From: DATLFA01 sp039934635 | Lineage (GTDB): Bacteria > Actinomycetota > Acidimicrobiia > Acidimicrobiales > WLNW01 | Length of the DNA: 39,090 nucleotides | Direction: 5' to 3' | NCBI GenBank assembly: GCA_039934635.1 | Contig: JBDTLT010000026.1 | Span: 1-39,090 of the forward strand | Part shown: positions 31,496 to 39,090 of the stretch, in pieces | Layout: every line of letters starts with the position of its first letter | Numbering within the stretch: position 1 is the stretch's first letter | Made by a program: the position numbers and the translations under genes | The notes under the pieces: model-generated | What the model was told of the DNA's origin: nothing | Seen by the model: only the letters and a program-made list of their open reading frames with translations | Database searches by the model: none

Positions 31496-31636
31496 GAGAT
31501 TCCTCCGTAAGCGCGTGTGGCGCGTCGGCCCCCCTCGGGCCCTGGCCGCCGGGAACAGTAACCGGGGCACGGTGGGGCGTGCGGAGTCGCCCGCCGCGTG
31601 GAGTTCTTGGGTTCACTCTGCCCCGCCCACCCGGCG

Positions 31637-32086
31637 TCAAAGGGGATCGACCGGCGTCAGCCGTTCCCAGTCGTTGGTCAAGACACGCTTGGCGATCAGC
31701 CACGACCCGTCGTCGTTGCGCACGAGATCGTCGATGTAGTGCAGATGACGCGTGCGCAGCGTGGGGCCGGCGCCTGCATCGAAGACGAGATATCCGATGC
31801 CGTAGGTGTCGGCAGTGGCGCGCGCTCCGTCGAGTTCGATGTACATGTTGGCCAGCAGGTGAATCGACGACACGATGCGGAAGCCCGAGGCAGCGGTGTT
31901 GATGTAGGCCAGGATCTGATCGCGGCCGCGCCCGAGGTCGTTGCCTTGGAAGTTCGCCCATACGTCGTCGGTGAAACACGACAGCATGAGGTCCCAGTCT
32001 CGGCGGTCGATGCCCGCGGCGTACCGCAACAGCGTCTCGCGGATCGCTGCCTTTTCGAGTAGTTCGCTATCGCGTGATGACGTCAC
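31637..32086 (-). CDS. SnoaL-like / NTF2-fold protein
   Basis: A 149-residue alpha+beta-cone protein of the SnoaL_4 type: EKAAIRETLLRYAAGIDRRD, then WDLMLSCFTDDVWANF, HLLANMYIELDGARATADTY, and the ending DGSWLIAKRVLTNDWER. Members include ring-hydroxylating dioxygenase small-subunit relatives, isomerases, cyclases and dehydratases, many without catalytic assignment. The D in GIDRRDWD and the H in SIHLLAN are the usual pocket residues. The frame is open farther upstream, into the amidohydrolase gene, but GTG 32086, two bases after that gene's stop, gives the natural start. Tight packing implies a shared step with the amidohydrolase. Confidence 0.86.
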   Translation of the reverse strand: MTSSRDSELLEKAAIRETLLRYAAGIDRRDWDLMLSCFTDDVWANFQGNDLGRGRDQILAYINTAASGFRIVSSIHLLANMYIELDGARATADTYGIGYLVFDAGAGPTLRTRHLHYIDDLVRNDDGSWLIAKRVLTNDWERLTPVDPL

Positions 32087-32088
32087 AG

Positions 32089-33261
32089 TCAGACCGTGCG
32101 GGGCGGGATTTCGATCGAATACAGGTCGCGCGCATTGGAATAGACCATCTTCTCGACCGAATCGAGGGCCACGCCTTGGAACACTGACTCGAAGACGCGC
32201 CGTGAGTTCGGCCACTCGCAGATCGAGTGCGGATAGTCGGTGGACCAGCACACGTGATCGAGATTGAGCCGATCGCGCTGCTCGACGCCTGATCGGTCAT
32301 TGACGAACGTGGCCCAGATGCTCGTACGGAACACTTCGCTCGGCAGTCGCCGCATCTTGTCGACCGCACCTGTGTAGAAGCGGAAGCGCATGAAGCTGTC
32401 GTCCATCTGCTCGAGCAGGGTCGGGATCCAGCCGATGTTGGACTCGACGAGGACGAAGCGCAACGCGGGAAAGCGCTCGAGCACGCCCGAGAACACCAAC
32501 ATGGCGGCTACCGGCATCGACTGCACGCCGGCCTTGGCCGTCGAACCCATGGCCAGCACGCCCATGCCATCGAGATCAGCCCACATGCCTTCGGGATTGT
32601 TGGGAAGGAAGCTGCCGGTGTGCACCGCAAGGGGGACGCGAGCTTCTTGCGCGAGTCCGAAGAATTCGTCGTCGGTCGGGTCGAGCGCGAACCCACCGTT
32701 GGGGAACGCGGAGAGAATCGCGCCGCGATGCCCGGTGTCGAGTGCGTGACGTAACTCTGCCGTGGCGTCGGCCGCGTTGGTCGCGGGCATCACCGCCTGC
32801 GCAACGAGCCGGCCGCCCGAATCGGCACAGAATTCGACCATCCAGTCGTTGTAGGCGCGCACGCATGCGAGTTGCAGTTCTCGGTCACCGCTGTAGCTCT
32901 TGGCGCCGGTGAGTGTGACGCTCGGATACAGAACCTGAGCGTCGATCCCGTCGATGTCCATCTCGATGAGACGCGCCTTCGGGTCGAAACTCGCCGGCCG
33001 TATCTCGGAGTACCGCGCCCCCTTGGGTGCGTACTGCGTGTAGTCGAGGCCGGCCGTCGCGGTGAGGCCGAGGTTCCACGTGCGCTTGCCGCCGTCGAAG
33101 GACCAGACGTCGCCGAAGTCGGCGTGCACCAGCTTTGGTGCACGGTCGCGTAGGTGATGCGCCACGCGCGACTGCCACAGATCAGGCGGTTCGTTCACGT
33201 GCGCGTCGGCGTCGATGACAGGGCACGTGATATCAGCGAGTTGACGAAATGTTGCGGTCAT
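32089..33261 (-). CDS. Amidohydrolase-2 family protein (ACMSD/resorcylate-decarboxylase-like)
   Basis: A 390-residue TIM-barrel metal enzyme. It starts VIDADAHVNEPPDLW (DxH metal pair replaced by DADAH), with AVHTGSF carrying the mid-barrel histidine and WSTDYPHSICEWPN giving the C-terminal Asp and PH motif. SARDLY-like NARDLYSIEIP closes the barrel. The family contains decarboxylases (ACMSD, gamma-resorcylate decarboxylase) and C-C or lactone hydrolases acting on ring-cleavage products. ATG 33261 overlaps the MDR stop by four bases. A second, more divergent family member is at 35417-36565. Confidence 0.92.
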   Translation of the reverse strand: MTATFRQLADITCPVIDADAHVNEPPDLWQSRVAHHLRDRAPKLVHADFGDVWSFDGGKRTWNLGLTATAGLDYTQYAPKGARYSEIRPASFDPKARLIEMDIDGIDAQVLYPSVTLTGAKSYSGDRELQLACVRAYNDWMVEFCADSGGRLVAQAVMPATNAADATAELRHALDTGHRGAILSAFPNGGFALDPTDDEFFGLAQEARVPLAVHTGSFLPNNPEGMWADLDGMGVLAMGSTAKAGVQSMPVAAMLVFSGVLERFPALRFVLVESNIGWIPTLLEQMDDSFMRFRFYTGAVDKMRRLPSEVFRTSIWATFVNDRSGVEQRDRLNLDHVCWSTDYPHSICEWPNSRRVFESVFQGVALDSVEKMVYSNARDLYSIEIPPRTV

Positions 33262-34364
33262 CGGTTGATTCCTTGGTCGAGCGCGTGGCCATGCACCAAA
33301 CTGACGCGTACGGCGTCGTGGTTCGGGTCAGATCGCGTGAGCAACGCTATTGCGCGGTCGAGCGTGTCGAGCGTGAACACCTCACCCAGTAGGGCCTTGG
33401 TGGGATACGCGCCCGAGTTGAGGACTTCGCCGGTCGTGCGCATCGACTGCGCCGTCGAACCGGCGCCGCCGACAACGGTGAGGCCCTTCAGCGGCACGAG
33501 ATCGGAGATCATCGTCACGGGCGTCATGTTCTTCAGGCCGGCCCACAGCACTCGTCCACCCTGACGTACCAACTCGAGGCAGGCACCGACCGGCGCAGCC
33601 GCGTCGGTCAGATCGACGGTCACGTCGGCCATCGCGCCGCCGGTGATCTGCGCGACGCGTTCGATCGCTGACTCGGCGTCGACATCGATGGTGAAGTCGG
33701 CACCGACGCGATGCGCAGCTTCGAGTCGTAGTGCGTCATTGCTGCGGCCCGTGACGATCACCGTGCCGGCACCGAGCATCTTCGCGTAGGCCGCGCAGAT
33801 GAGCCCCATGTGTCCGGGGCCTTGGATCACGACGGACTCACCGGCCTGCAATCGCACGCCACCAAACCAATTGACGACGTTGGCCAGCGGCTCGAACAAC
33901 GAGAGCTCTCGGGCGCTGACGGTGTCGGTGAGCGGCACCAAGTTCGTGTTGGGCATGATCTCCATGTACTCGCCGTAGCCACCGTGGAGCCCACTGCGCA
34001 CGTCGAGGCCTTGGGTGTAGCCGTACAACTGCATCTTGGGGCAGTACGGAGAACCGGTGACGCACACTTCGCAGATGCCGCACCGGCGAACGAGGTCTAC
34101 TCCGACGCGCGCTCCGACCGCGACCCCCAGCTGCGAATCAGGAGCAAGCTCGTGGACGCGCCCGACGATCTCGTGTCCCGGAACGAGCGGGCTCACTTCG
34201 CCGGGAACGTGCTTGTGACCGTGGAGCTGTGCGACGTCGCTCGCGCACAGACCGACGGCTTCGACCGCGAGCACGGCACCGCCAGGCGGTGGGTGCGGCA
34301 CGGCGAATTCACGTACTTCGAACGTGCCGTCACCGTTGAATACTCCAGCGCGACATCTGGCCAT
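33258..34364 (-). CDS. Zinc-dependent medium-chain dehydrogenase (alcohol/threonine dehydrogenase type)
   Basis: The 368-residue MDR protein has catalytic zinc ligands C40, H64 and E65 (PGHE). A complete structural zinc loop is present at C95, C98, C101 and C108. The Rossmann motif is VIQGPGHMGLICAAYAKMLGA, followed by VTGRSNDALRLEAA. VTGRSND after beta-2 allows NADP(H) or NAD(H). It would oxidise an alcohol or reduce a ketone or aldehyde in the pathway. ATG 34364 has GAGGGGG upstream. It leads the five-gene minus-strand series and is divergent from an SDR over 57 bases that include the palindrome CCCCCGGGGG. Confidence 0.94.
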   Translation of the reverse strand: MARCRAGVFNGDGTFEVREFAVPHPPPGGAVLAVEAVGLCASDVAQLHGHKHVPGEVSPLVPGHEIVGRVHELAPDSQLGVAVGARVGVDLVRRCGICEVCVTGSPYCPKMQLYGYTQGLDVRSGLHGGYGEYMEIMPNTNLVPLTDTVSARELSLFEPLANVVNWFGGVRLQAGESVVIQGPGHMGLICAAYAKMLGAGTVIVTGRSNDALRLEAAHRVGADFTIDVDAESAIERVAQITGGAMADVTVDLTDAAAPVGACLELVRQGGRVLWAGLKNMTPVTMISDLVPLKGLTVVGGAGSTAQSMRTTGEVLNSGAYPTKALLGEVFTLDTLDRAIALLTRSDPNHDAVRVSLVHGHALDQGINR

Positions 34365-34421
34365 CGAACCCCCTCGTCGTCAGAGCGGAAACTAGTGTGT
34401 TCCCCCGGGGGTACTGAACTC
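34365..34421. promoter_or_regulatory. Compact divergent promoter region with CCCCCGGGGG palindrome
   Basis: This 57-base gap is the only place for promoters of the MDR-led minus operon and the SDR/amidohydrolase plus pair. It contains the 10-bp palindrome at 34402-34411 and TAGT(T/G)T-like hexamers in both directions around 34393-34398. The GAGGGGG for the MDR start is at its left end. The small size suggests one regulator acting on both directions, but no regulator gene is adjacent to this cluster. Confidence 0.3.
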
Positions 34422-35387
34422 ATGGGGCAGAGGCTGGCCGGCAAGGTAGTGATCGTGACCGGCGGTGCGGGCAGCATCGGACGCGAGCATTCGCTGTTGT
34501 TCGCAAAGGAAGGCGCGCGTGTAGTCGTGAACGATCTGGGTGTCGCGGCCGTCGGCGATGGTCAAAAGGCGAGTGCCGAGCGGGTCGTCGAGGAGATACA
34601 TCGAGCGGGCGGCGATGCCATCGCCAGCTCGGCGAGTGCGGCCACGTTCGCGGGGGCCGAGGCCATCGTGCAACAGGCGGTCGACGCATTCGGCACGGTC
34701 GACATCCTCGTCAACAACGCCACCGCAGGCGGCATCAACGACATGTGGCGCTTCAGCGAGAAGCAGTTCGACAAGACCGTCGACGCCAACTTCAAGGGCT
34801 ACTTCGCGATGATCAAATACGCGGCGCCGCACATGTGCCGTCAAGGCAGCGGCGTGATCATCAACACCAGTTCGGGCTCGGGTTTCGGGCATCCGTCCAA
34901 CAGCGTGTACGCCGCCGCGAAAGAGGCGCTGATCGGCCTCACGCGCACCGCGGCGCGAGAGTTGGGTCGATTCGGTGTGCGGTGCAACGCCATCCGCCCG
35001 GCCGCGGCGTCGCACACCGCACTCAACTCCTACCAACAGTTGACGGCCCGCTGGTCCGACCTGATGAACATCACCATGCGACCCAAAGGCGCCTCCGCGG
35101 CGGGTGGGAACGCATCGTTCGACCCTGAGGCCCGAGCGCCGCGCAAAGTCTCGCCGTTCGTGGTGTGGCTCTGCACCGACGCCGCCAGCAACGTCAACGG
35201 GCGCACATTCCATGTATACGGAGACTTCGTCGCGCGCTACAGCGAGCCCGAGGACGAGCGCGTCATCTATTCCGCCGGTGGATGGGACCTCGACGCGCTC
35301 GATGCCGCGGCGCCGCAACTGACCAGCGACCTCACCAACGACTTCACACTCGACGAATATCCTGCGCTCAAGATCTTCGACGAGTAG
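34422..35387 (+). CDS. SDR-family oxidoreductase (multifunctional-enzyme/HSD17B4-like)
   Basis: The 321-residue SDR has TGGAGSIGREHSLLFAKEGA, then VVVNDLG, the signature after beta-2 seen in the (3R)-hydroxyacyl-CoA dehydrogenase domain of multifunctional enzyme type 2 and relatives. NNATAGG, TSSGSGF and YAAAK supply the remaining motifs. NDLG suggests NAD+ specificity. After the catalytic core it carries a long C-terminal part (TMRPKGASAAGGNASF, then VWLCTDAASNVNGRTFHVYG) beyond the usual SDR length. The frame is open 600 bases upstream, antisense to the MDR gene, so the start was set at ATG 34422 (MGQRLAGKVVIVTGG). It is followed after 29 bases by an amidohydrolase. Confidence 0.93.
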   Translation: MGQRLAGKVVIVTGGAGSIGREHSLLFAKEGARVVVNDLGVAAVGDGQKASAERVVEEIHRAGGDAIASSASAATFAGAEAIVQQAVDAFGTVDILVNNATAGGINDMWRFSEKQFDKTVDANFKGYFAMIKYAAPHMCRQGSGVIINTSSGSGFGHPSNSVYAAAKEALIGLTRTAARELGRFGVRCNAIRPAAASHTALNSYQQLTARWSDLMNITMRPKGASAAGGNASFDPEARAPRKVSPFVVWLCTDAASNVNGRTFHVYGDFVARYSEPEDERVIYSAGGWDLDALDAAAPQLTSDLTNDFTLDEYPALKIFDE

Positions 35388-35416
35388 CCGCGACGCAACA
35401 GACGGGAGTGAGCGAC

Positions 35417-36565
35417 ATGATCATCGATGTCGATACACACTGGGAAGCCAGCAGTCACGCCCCTGGTGAGCACCCGCTCGAGCCGTGGTTGCCGCAGTTG
35501 CCCGCAGGTATGGCGATGCTCGCGTTCGGCATCGCCGGCGATCTGTTGCGCGCGCTGCCCGAATCGCGTCGCCCGTCGGCGTCCGAGCTTCTCCCGGGGC
35601 TCATCGCGATGGCGAAAGAGCGCGGTGGTCCGGTGATCCTGCATCCGATCCACGATTCGACGGCGGCCGAGCGAGTCGCATGGATGGATCACATCGGCAT
35701 CGACCACTGCCTCGTCAACCCGGGTGGCTACTGGCAGCAACTGGAGTTCATCGGACCCGATCGCGCACTCGGAGCGCAGCGCTGCAACAGCTACCTCTGC
35801 GAGCAGTTGGCCGACCGCGCCGATCGCTTGCACGCAGTCGCGGTCATCGACTTCAACGATCTCGATGCTGCAGTCGTCGAGTTGGAGCGAGTGCGTGCTC
35901 TGGGGGCGCGCGCGTTCTTCCTCTACACCGACAACGGTCGGCCTGGAGGTGGCATCTCACCTGGGCATCCCGCGTGGGACCGCGTGTGGGCGGCGACCGC
36001 GCGACTTGGGATGGTCGCGGTGATCCATGTGGGGAATACCGCGGCGGACTTCACTGGTTGGGCCGACATCGGTTGGGATCTCGAGGGCGGCGCCGGCGTG
36101 GCGGGCCTCGTTCGCCTGGCGAACACACAACGAGTGCACGCCGCGCAGAACCTGTTGTCGGGCCTGCTCTACGGAGGCGTGTTCGCTCGGCATCCCGACA
36201 TCACCGTGATGCTCGAAGAGATGCGCGTCGGCTGGGTGCCATGGTTCGTGGAGATGCTCGATCGTCAATCACGGTCGTCGGCAGCGTTGGGCGCCTGGCC
36301 GTGGGATTTGTCCGGTGGCGAGATGTTGCGGCGCAACGTGCGCTTGACACCACTGCCCGGCTTCGGCGACATCGAAGCGCTCGATGTACTCGCGCAGTTG
36401 CCGGCGATGTGTGTGTTCTCGTCGGACTTCCCCCACCAAGAAGGCAATGCCGACCCGATCGAGCTGTACCGTCCGGGTCTCGATCTCCTCGACGACGAGG
36501 TGCGCGTCGCGTTCATGGGCGCCACCATGCAGGAGTGCTTTGCTCGCATGGGGGAGCCGTTGTAG
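35417..36565 (+). CDS. Amidohydrolase-2 family protein
   Basis: This 382-residue barrel enzyme starts MIIDVDTHWEASSHAPGEHP (DxH metal site) and ends with VFSSDFPHQEGNADPIELY (Asp-Phe-Pro-His, the C-terminal motif of the ACMSD/amidohydrolase-2 group). VAVIHVGNTAADF carries a mid-barrel histidine, and EEMRVGWVPWFVEMLDR is the conserved helix. GTG 35408 is an alternative start; ATG 35417 with GGGAG upstream was chosen. With the SDR it forms the plus arm of the divergent catabolic cluster. The product class is decarboxylase or C-C/lactone hydrolase by family, not proven. Confidence 0.92.
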   Translation: MIIDVDTHWEASSHAPGEHPLEPWLPQLPAGMAMLAFGIAGDLLRALPESRRPSASELLPGLIAMAKERGGPVILHPIHDSTAAERVAWMDHIGIDHCLVNPGGYWQQLEFIGPDRALGAQRCNSYLCEQLADRADRLHAVAVIDFNDLDAAVVELERVRALGARAFFLYTDNGRPGGGISPGHPAWDRVWAATARLGMVAVIHVGNTAADFTGWADIGWDLEGGAGVAGLVRLANTQRVHAAQNLLSGLLYGGVFARHPDITVMLEEMRVGWVPWFVEMLDRQSRSSAALGAWPWDLSGGEMLRRNVRLTPLPGFGDIEALDVLAQLPAMCVFSSDFPHQEGNADPIELYRPGLDLLDDEVRVAFMGATMQECFARMGEPL

Positions 36566-36666
36566 ACGCCGCTCTTTGCGTGGTCAGCGGCCGGTCGGCG
36601 GAGGGTGACTTTGACCCCCTTTCGGACAAAATCAGTGCCAAGAATCCTAGACTCAACCTTTACGTA

Positions 36667-36999
36667 ATGGTAGAGTTGGCGCATGTACTCATACCGCCAT
36701 CGGTCACGGCTGTCGCCTTCGGCCTCGAGCGTGCGGTCGTCTCGGTCGTGAGCGAGCATTTCGAGGTGAGCGACGGCTCCGATGTGGTGATGCGACTGCC
36801 GAGTTTGTCCTATGGCGCGCTCTACCAGACGATGTTGCTCGACCGGGTCATCGAACACGTCAAGGAAGGCCAGGTCGCCTGCGCATGGGCGGTCGTCGCC
36901 GACGCCTCGGCGCTGGCCGAGTCGGTCGAGTGTCCATGGTGCGATCACCTCGGCTTGCACGAGCTCTGTTGGTCGCCTCGCGTCGCCGACTCGGTTTGA
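36667..36999 (+). CDS. Small orphan protein with a Cys-rich C-terminal motif
   Basis: The 110-residue frame has strong GC3 codon bias like neighbouring genes, so it is likely coding. I do not recognise the family. It reads as an alpha/beta-rich soluble domain (VTAVAFGLERAVVSVVSEHF, then MRLPSLSYGALYQTML and VIEHVKEGQVACAWAVVADA) with a tail CPWCDHLGLHELCW, whose two or three cysteines and histidines could bind a metal. The start ATG follows TTTACGTA without a clear ribosome-binding site. The preceding 101 bases contain a TAGACT-like -10 hexamer at 36648-36653. It is followed after 34 bases by a methyltransferase. Confidence 0.6.
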   Translation: MVELAHVLIPPSVTAVAFGLERAVVSVVSEHFEVSDGSDVVMRLPSLSYGALYQTMLLDRVIEHVKEGQVACAWAVVADASALAESVECPWCDHLGLHELCWSPRVADSV

Positions 37000-37033
37000 G
37001 CCGGCCCTAACCCCTCCAAATGGCCCGTATCAC

Positions 37034-38287
37034 ATGACGACCGCCGTCGGTACATTCGAAGTCGTGTCAGCTACCACGGCTACTTGCCCGGTCTGTGCCG
37101 GTACGGCGACGTCAGAGTTGCTGCACCACTCGGCGGTGCCGACCAACAATGCCATCCTCTGCGACGATCCCGCCTCGGCCCAAGGCTGGCCGGTCGGCTC
37201 GTTCCGGCTGACGCTTTGTCACAGCTGCGGGTTCATCTTCAACGCCGATTTTCATCAACATCTCGTCGAGTACTCGGGTCGTATCGAAGAGACGCAGGCG
37301 TTCTCGCCCCACTTCGTCCGTTATGCCGAGTCGCTGGCCCGCGATTGGGTCGACCACTACGACATCCGCAACAAGTCCGTTCTGGAAGTTGGTTGCGGTA
37401 AAGCCGAGTTCTTGTCGTACATGTGCGAAATCGGCGACAACAAGGGCATCGGTTACGACCCCGCAGTGCATCTCGACCGCGTCGCGGCACCGGCTGCTTC
37501 CCGGCTGACCCTGATCACCGAGCTGTTCGGTGACGAGCAAATCGGCCTCGACGCCGACGCGCTGGTGTGCCGGCACACGCTCGAGCACATCCCCGCCGTT
37601 CACGAGTTCTTGTCGATGCTGCACCGGTGGGCCGTCGCGCGTAGTACGCCACCCGTCATTCTTTTCGAGGTGCCCGACGTCGAGCGGGTGCTCGACGAGG
37701 TCGCCTTCTGGGATCTCTTCTATGAGCACTGTTCCTATTTCACTGCCGAGACGCTCAGGTATGCGTTCGAGCGGACGGGGTTCGATGTCCTGTCGATCCG
37801 CCGCGTCTACGACGGTCAGTACCTCGTGCTCGAAGCACGGCCCCGCGCCGTGTCGGCGCCCGCAACGCGGCAGCCAGATTGCGACTCCGTCGCGCCGGTC
37901 GTTGCTCTCGCGGCACGTTTCGTCGATCGCTATCGGTCGATCACTGCCATGTGCCGAGCCAACCTCGAGCGTTTCGTGAGCGAGGGCAAGACCGTGGTTC
38001 TCTGGGGTGGCGGCGCCAAGGCCGTCTCGTTCCTGACCAGCCTCGAGGTGGGGCACCTCGTCGAGTTCGCCGTGGATGTCAACCCGAACAAACAAGCCAA
38101 GTTCCTCGTGGGGACCGGTCACGCGGTGCTCGGCCCCGAGCAACTGCGCAACTATTCATCGCTGCAGTTGGTCGTGATGAACCCGGTCTACGTCCCGGAG
38201 ATCACCCAGGCGGTCGAGGCGCTCGGCCTCGACGCGCAGATCACGTCGGTGAACGACCTGCTCGGCGCGTCGCCCGCACTCGGTTGA
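37034..38287 (+). CDS. SAM-dependent C-methyltransferase (TylCIII/NovU-type architecture)
   Basis: The 417-residue protein shows three parts. A zinc-binding N-terminus has C18, C21, C62 and C65 (CPVC and CHSC pairs). The class I methyltransferase core has the SAM loop VLEVGCGKAEFLSYM at about 116-130. The C-terminal domain reads TVVLWGGGAKAVSFLTSLE, then VNPNKQAKFLVGTG and LVVMNPVYVPEITQAV, the Methyltransf_14 fold. This is the organisation of NDP-sugar C-methyltransferases and relatives acting on sugar-like or branched substrates. ATG 37034 lacks a ribosome-binding site; GTG 37064 (before SATTATCPVC) is an alternative start. It is the only window gene besides the ColD-like pair that hints at sugar-type substrates. 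Confidence 0.88.
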   Translation: MTTAVGTFEVVSATTATCPVCAGTATSELLHHSAVPTNNAILCDDPASAQGWPVGSFRLTLCHSCGFIFNADFHQHLVEYSGRIEETQAFSPHFVRYAESLARDWVDHYDIRNKSVLEVGCGKAEFLSYMCEIGDNKGIGYDPAVHLDRVAAPAASRLTLITELFGDEQIGLDADALVCRHTLEHIPAVHEFLSMLHRWAVARSTPPVILFEVPDVERVLDEVAFWDLFYEHCSYFTAETLRYAFERTGFDVLSIRRVYDGQYLVLEARPRAVSAPATRQPDCDSVAPVVALAARFVDRYRSITAMCRANLERFVSEGKTVVLWGGGAKAVSFLTSLEVGHLVEFAVDVNPNKQAKFLVGTGHAVLGPEQLRNYSSLQLVVMNPVYVPEITQAVEALGLDAQITSVNDLLGASPALG

Positions 38288-38353
38288 CGCAACAGAAGTG
38301 GGCAATTGAGCCCGAAGTAGCCCAAAGCGCTTCCGTTCTTTCCCTGTCTTTTC

Positions 38354-38366
38354 TATTATTCTCCCC
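38354..38366 (+). promoter_or_regulatory. -10 element for a probably leaderless transcript
   Basis: TATTAT at 38354-38359 lies seven bases before the ATG at 38367, so transcription would start at or next to the start codon. No good -35 hexamer is present and the region is pyrimidine-rich (38338-38366). There is no ribosome-binding site, which fits a leaderless mRNA. Confidence 0.45.
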
Positions 38367-39090
38367 ATGGTCGCTGTGTACGTTGATCGGGTGTTGGACG
38401 AACCGACTCGGCGAGCAGGGATCTACGCGGGCGATATTCACATGTGTACTCGAGTGCCTCAGTCGCGAGCGATCGTCGACTGGGCTCGCTCGCTGATCGG
38501 CGAGGCATTTGACAATCTGGACCCGCAGCGGGCGCAGTTCGGCTTGCCTCTCGATGACTTTGTGGCTCGTGTAGGCCCCCTCAAGTCGAAATTCACCAAC
38601 GACGACCGATCCAAAGAATTCGTCCGCGATCTGCTCATCGCCATGGGCCACGATCCCGAGCGCACCTACTTCGATCTGCCGCGGTTACGGGTCGTGCCGT
38701 CCGATGCCTATCTGACCTCGGGCGTGTCTTACGCCTACAAAGCGCATCGAGACACGTGGTATGCCCACCCGAAGGTGCTGGTGAATTACTGGGTGCCGGT
38801 GTACGACTGCGTGGGCGACAACGTCATGTCGATGTGGGTCGGCTACTGGGACCGCGCCGTGCGCAACTCTTCGTCGGGTTTCGACTACGAGCGTTGGGTC
38901 AACGAACAGAGGTTCAAGGCGGCGGCCAACGTCGGCGTCGAAAGCCGTCCGCATCCAGTGCCACTCGAACCGATCGACCCGTCGCTCGAGGTGCGCATCG
39001 CCGGCAACGCCGCGGACATCATGTTGTTCTCGACGTGTCACCTGCACTCGACCGCACCCAACGTCTCCGGCGTGACGCGGTTCAGCTACG
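38367..39090 (+). CDS. 2-oxoglutarate/Fe(II) dioxygenase-like protein, 5' part
   Basis: The frame from ATG 38367 has 241 residues and runs off the window end. It shows the facial-triad pattern of phytanoyl-CoA-type Fe(II) dioxygenases: H127 and D129 in YKAHRDTWY (HxD), then a distal histidine (H225 or H227) in STCHLHSTAPN, and R238 in GVTRFSY for the 2-oxoglutarate carboxylate. VNYWVPVYD between them is the usual core strand. These enzymes hydroxylate or desaturate small molecules. It directly follows the sugar-type methyltransferase (79-base gap), suggesting a small tailoring pair, but with its own promoter. The C-terminus is not seen. Confidence 0.83.
   Translation, partial: MVAVYVDRVLDEPTRRAGIYAGDIHMCTRVPQSRAIVDWARSLIGEAFDNLDPQRAQFGLPLDDFVARVGPLKSKFTNDDRSKEFVRDLLIAMGHDPERTYFDLPRLRVVPSDAYLTSGVSYAYKAHRDTWYAHPKVLVNYWVPVYDCVGDNVMSMWVGYWDRAVRNSSSGFDYERWVNEQRFKAAANVGVESRPHPVPLEPIDPSLEVRIAGNAADIMLFSTCHLHSTAPNVSGVTRFSY

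Noticed and set aside
31496..31636. 141-base gap in the minus operon as a small RNA or attenuator
   Set aside because: GC-rich with only short, non-specific inverted repeats and no T-run.
1..39090. Mobile-element or phage origin of the whole window
   Set aside because: No integrase, transposase, tRNA attachment site or direct-repeat boundary was found; composition looks even except for the decayed 29 kb stretch.

Overview
This 39 kb window is dense, high-GC DNA with short intergenic gaps, many GTG starts and two promoters placed for leaderless transcripts. Enzyme content points to an actinobacterium: three luciferase-like (LLM) flavin oxidoreductases, a Ddn-like deazaflavin (F420) reductase, two bacterial-class cytochrome P450s, and an ECF sigma factor paired with a DNA-alkyl repair protein. 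An environmental Acidimicrobiia-like or Mycobacteriales-like organism would fit, but there is no rRNA or marker gene, so this is inference. No tRNA, rRNA, CRISPR array, integrase or transposase was seen.

Layout. (1) 1-4298, all minus strand: a truncated flavin monooxygenase, an MGMT/Ogt-type repair protein overlapping an ECF sigma gene, a CorA transporter, a peptidoglycan-binding-domain protein with an 11-glycine linker, and an SDR. (2) 4299-4492: a divergent intergenic region with two hairpins. (3) 4493-10773, plus strand: alpha/beta hydrolase, acyl-CoA ligase, FadR-type regulator, a DapA-fold protein lacking the Schiff-base lysine, and a D-aminoacylase-like amidohydrolase; this looks like one catabolic unit. 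(4) 10780-14483, minus: SDR, VOC protein, alpha/beta hydrolase, P450 and Ddn-like reductase. (5) 14568-17733, plus: PLP decarboxylase-family enzyme, LLM oxidoreductase, TetR. (6) 17758-25605: a P450 divergent from a tandem pair of DegT-fold enzymes with histidine in place of the PLP lysine (ColD/RfbH type); then an LLM oxidoreductase divergent from a TetR gene across a well-formed promoter/operator; then a second amidohydrolase paralogue and a cupin. (7) 25611-28750: MFS exporter with a likely non-canonical start, SDR, small P-loop kinase, VOC protein. (8) 28725-29241: a doubtful small membrane protein, a decayed copy of the neighbouring dehydrogenase 3' end, and a 15-bp-stem inverted repeat. 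(9) 29242-36565: a divergent catabolic cluster, with MDR dehydrogenase, amidohydrolase-2, SnoaL-like protein, LLM oxidoreductase and 2-hydroxyacid dehydrogenase on minus, and an SDR and another amidohydrolase-2 on plus. (10) 36667-39090, plus: a small orphan protein, a sugar-C-methyltransferase-type enzyme and a truncated 2-oxoglutarate-type dioxygenase behind a leaderless-type promoter.

Together this reads as an accessory region for oxidising and degrading one or several organic compounds: activation to CoA thioesters, LLM or P450 oxidation, SDR/MDR dehydrogenation, amidohydrolase cleavage, with local FadR and TetR control. The substrate cannot be read from sequence. The most unusual parts are the tandem His-type DegT enzymes without sugar-nucleotide partners, the lysine-less DapA-fold protein beside an amidohydrolase missing the usual central histidines, and the duplicated dehydrogenase tail next to a long inverted repeat.
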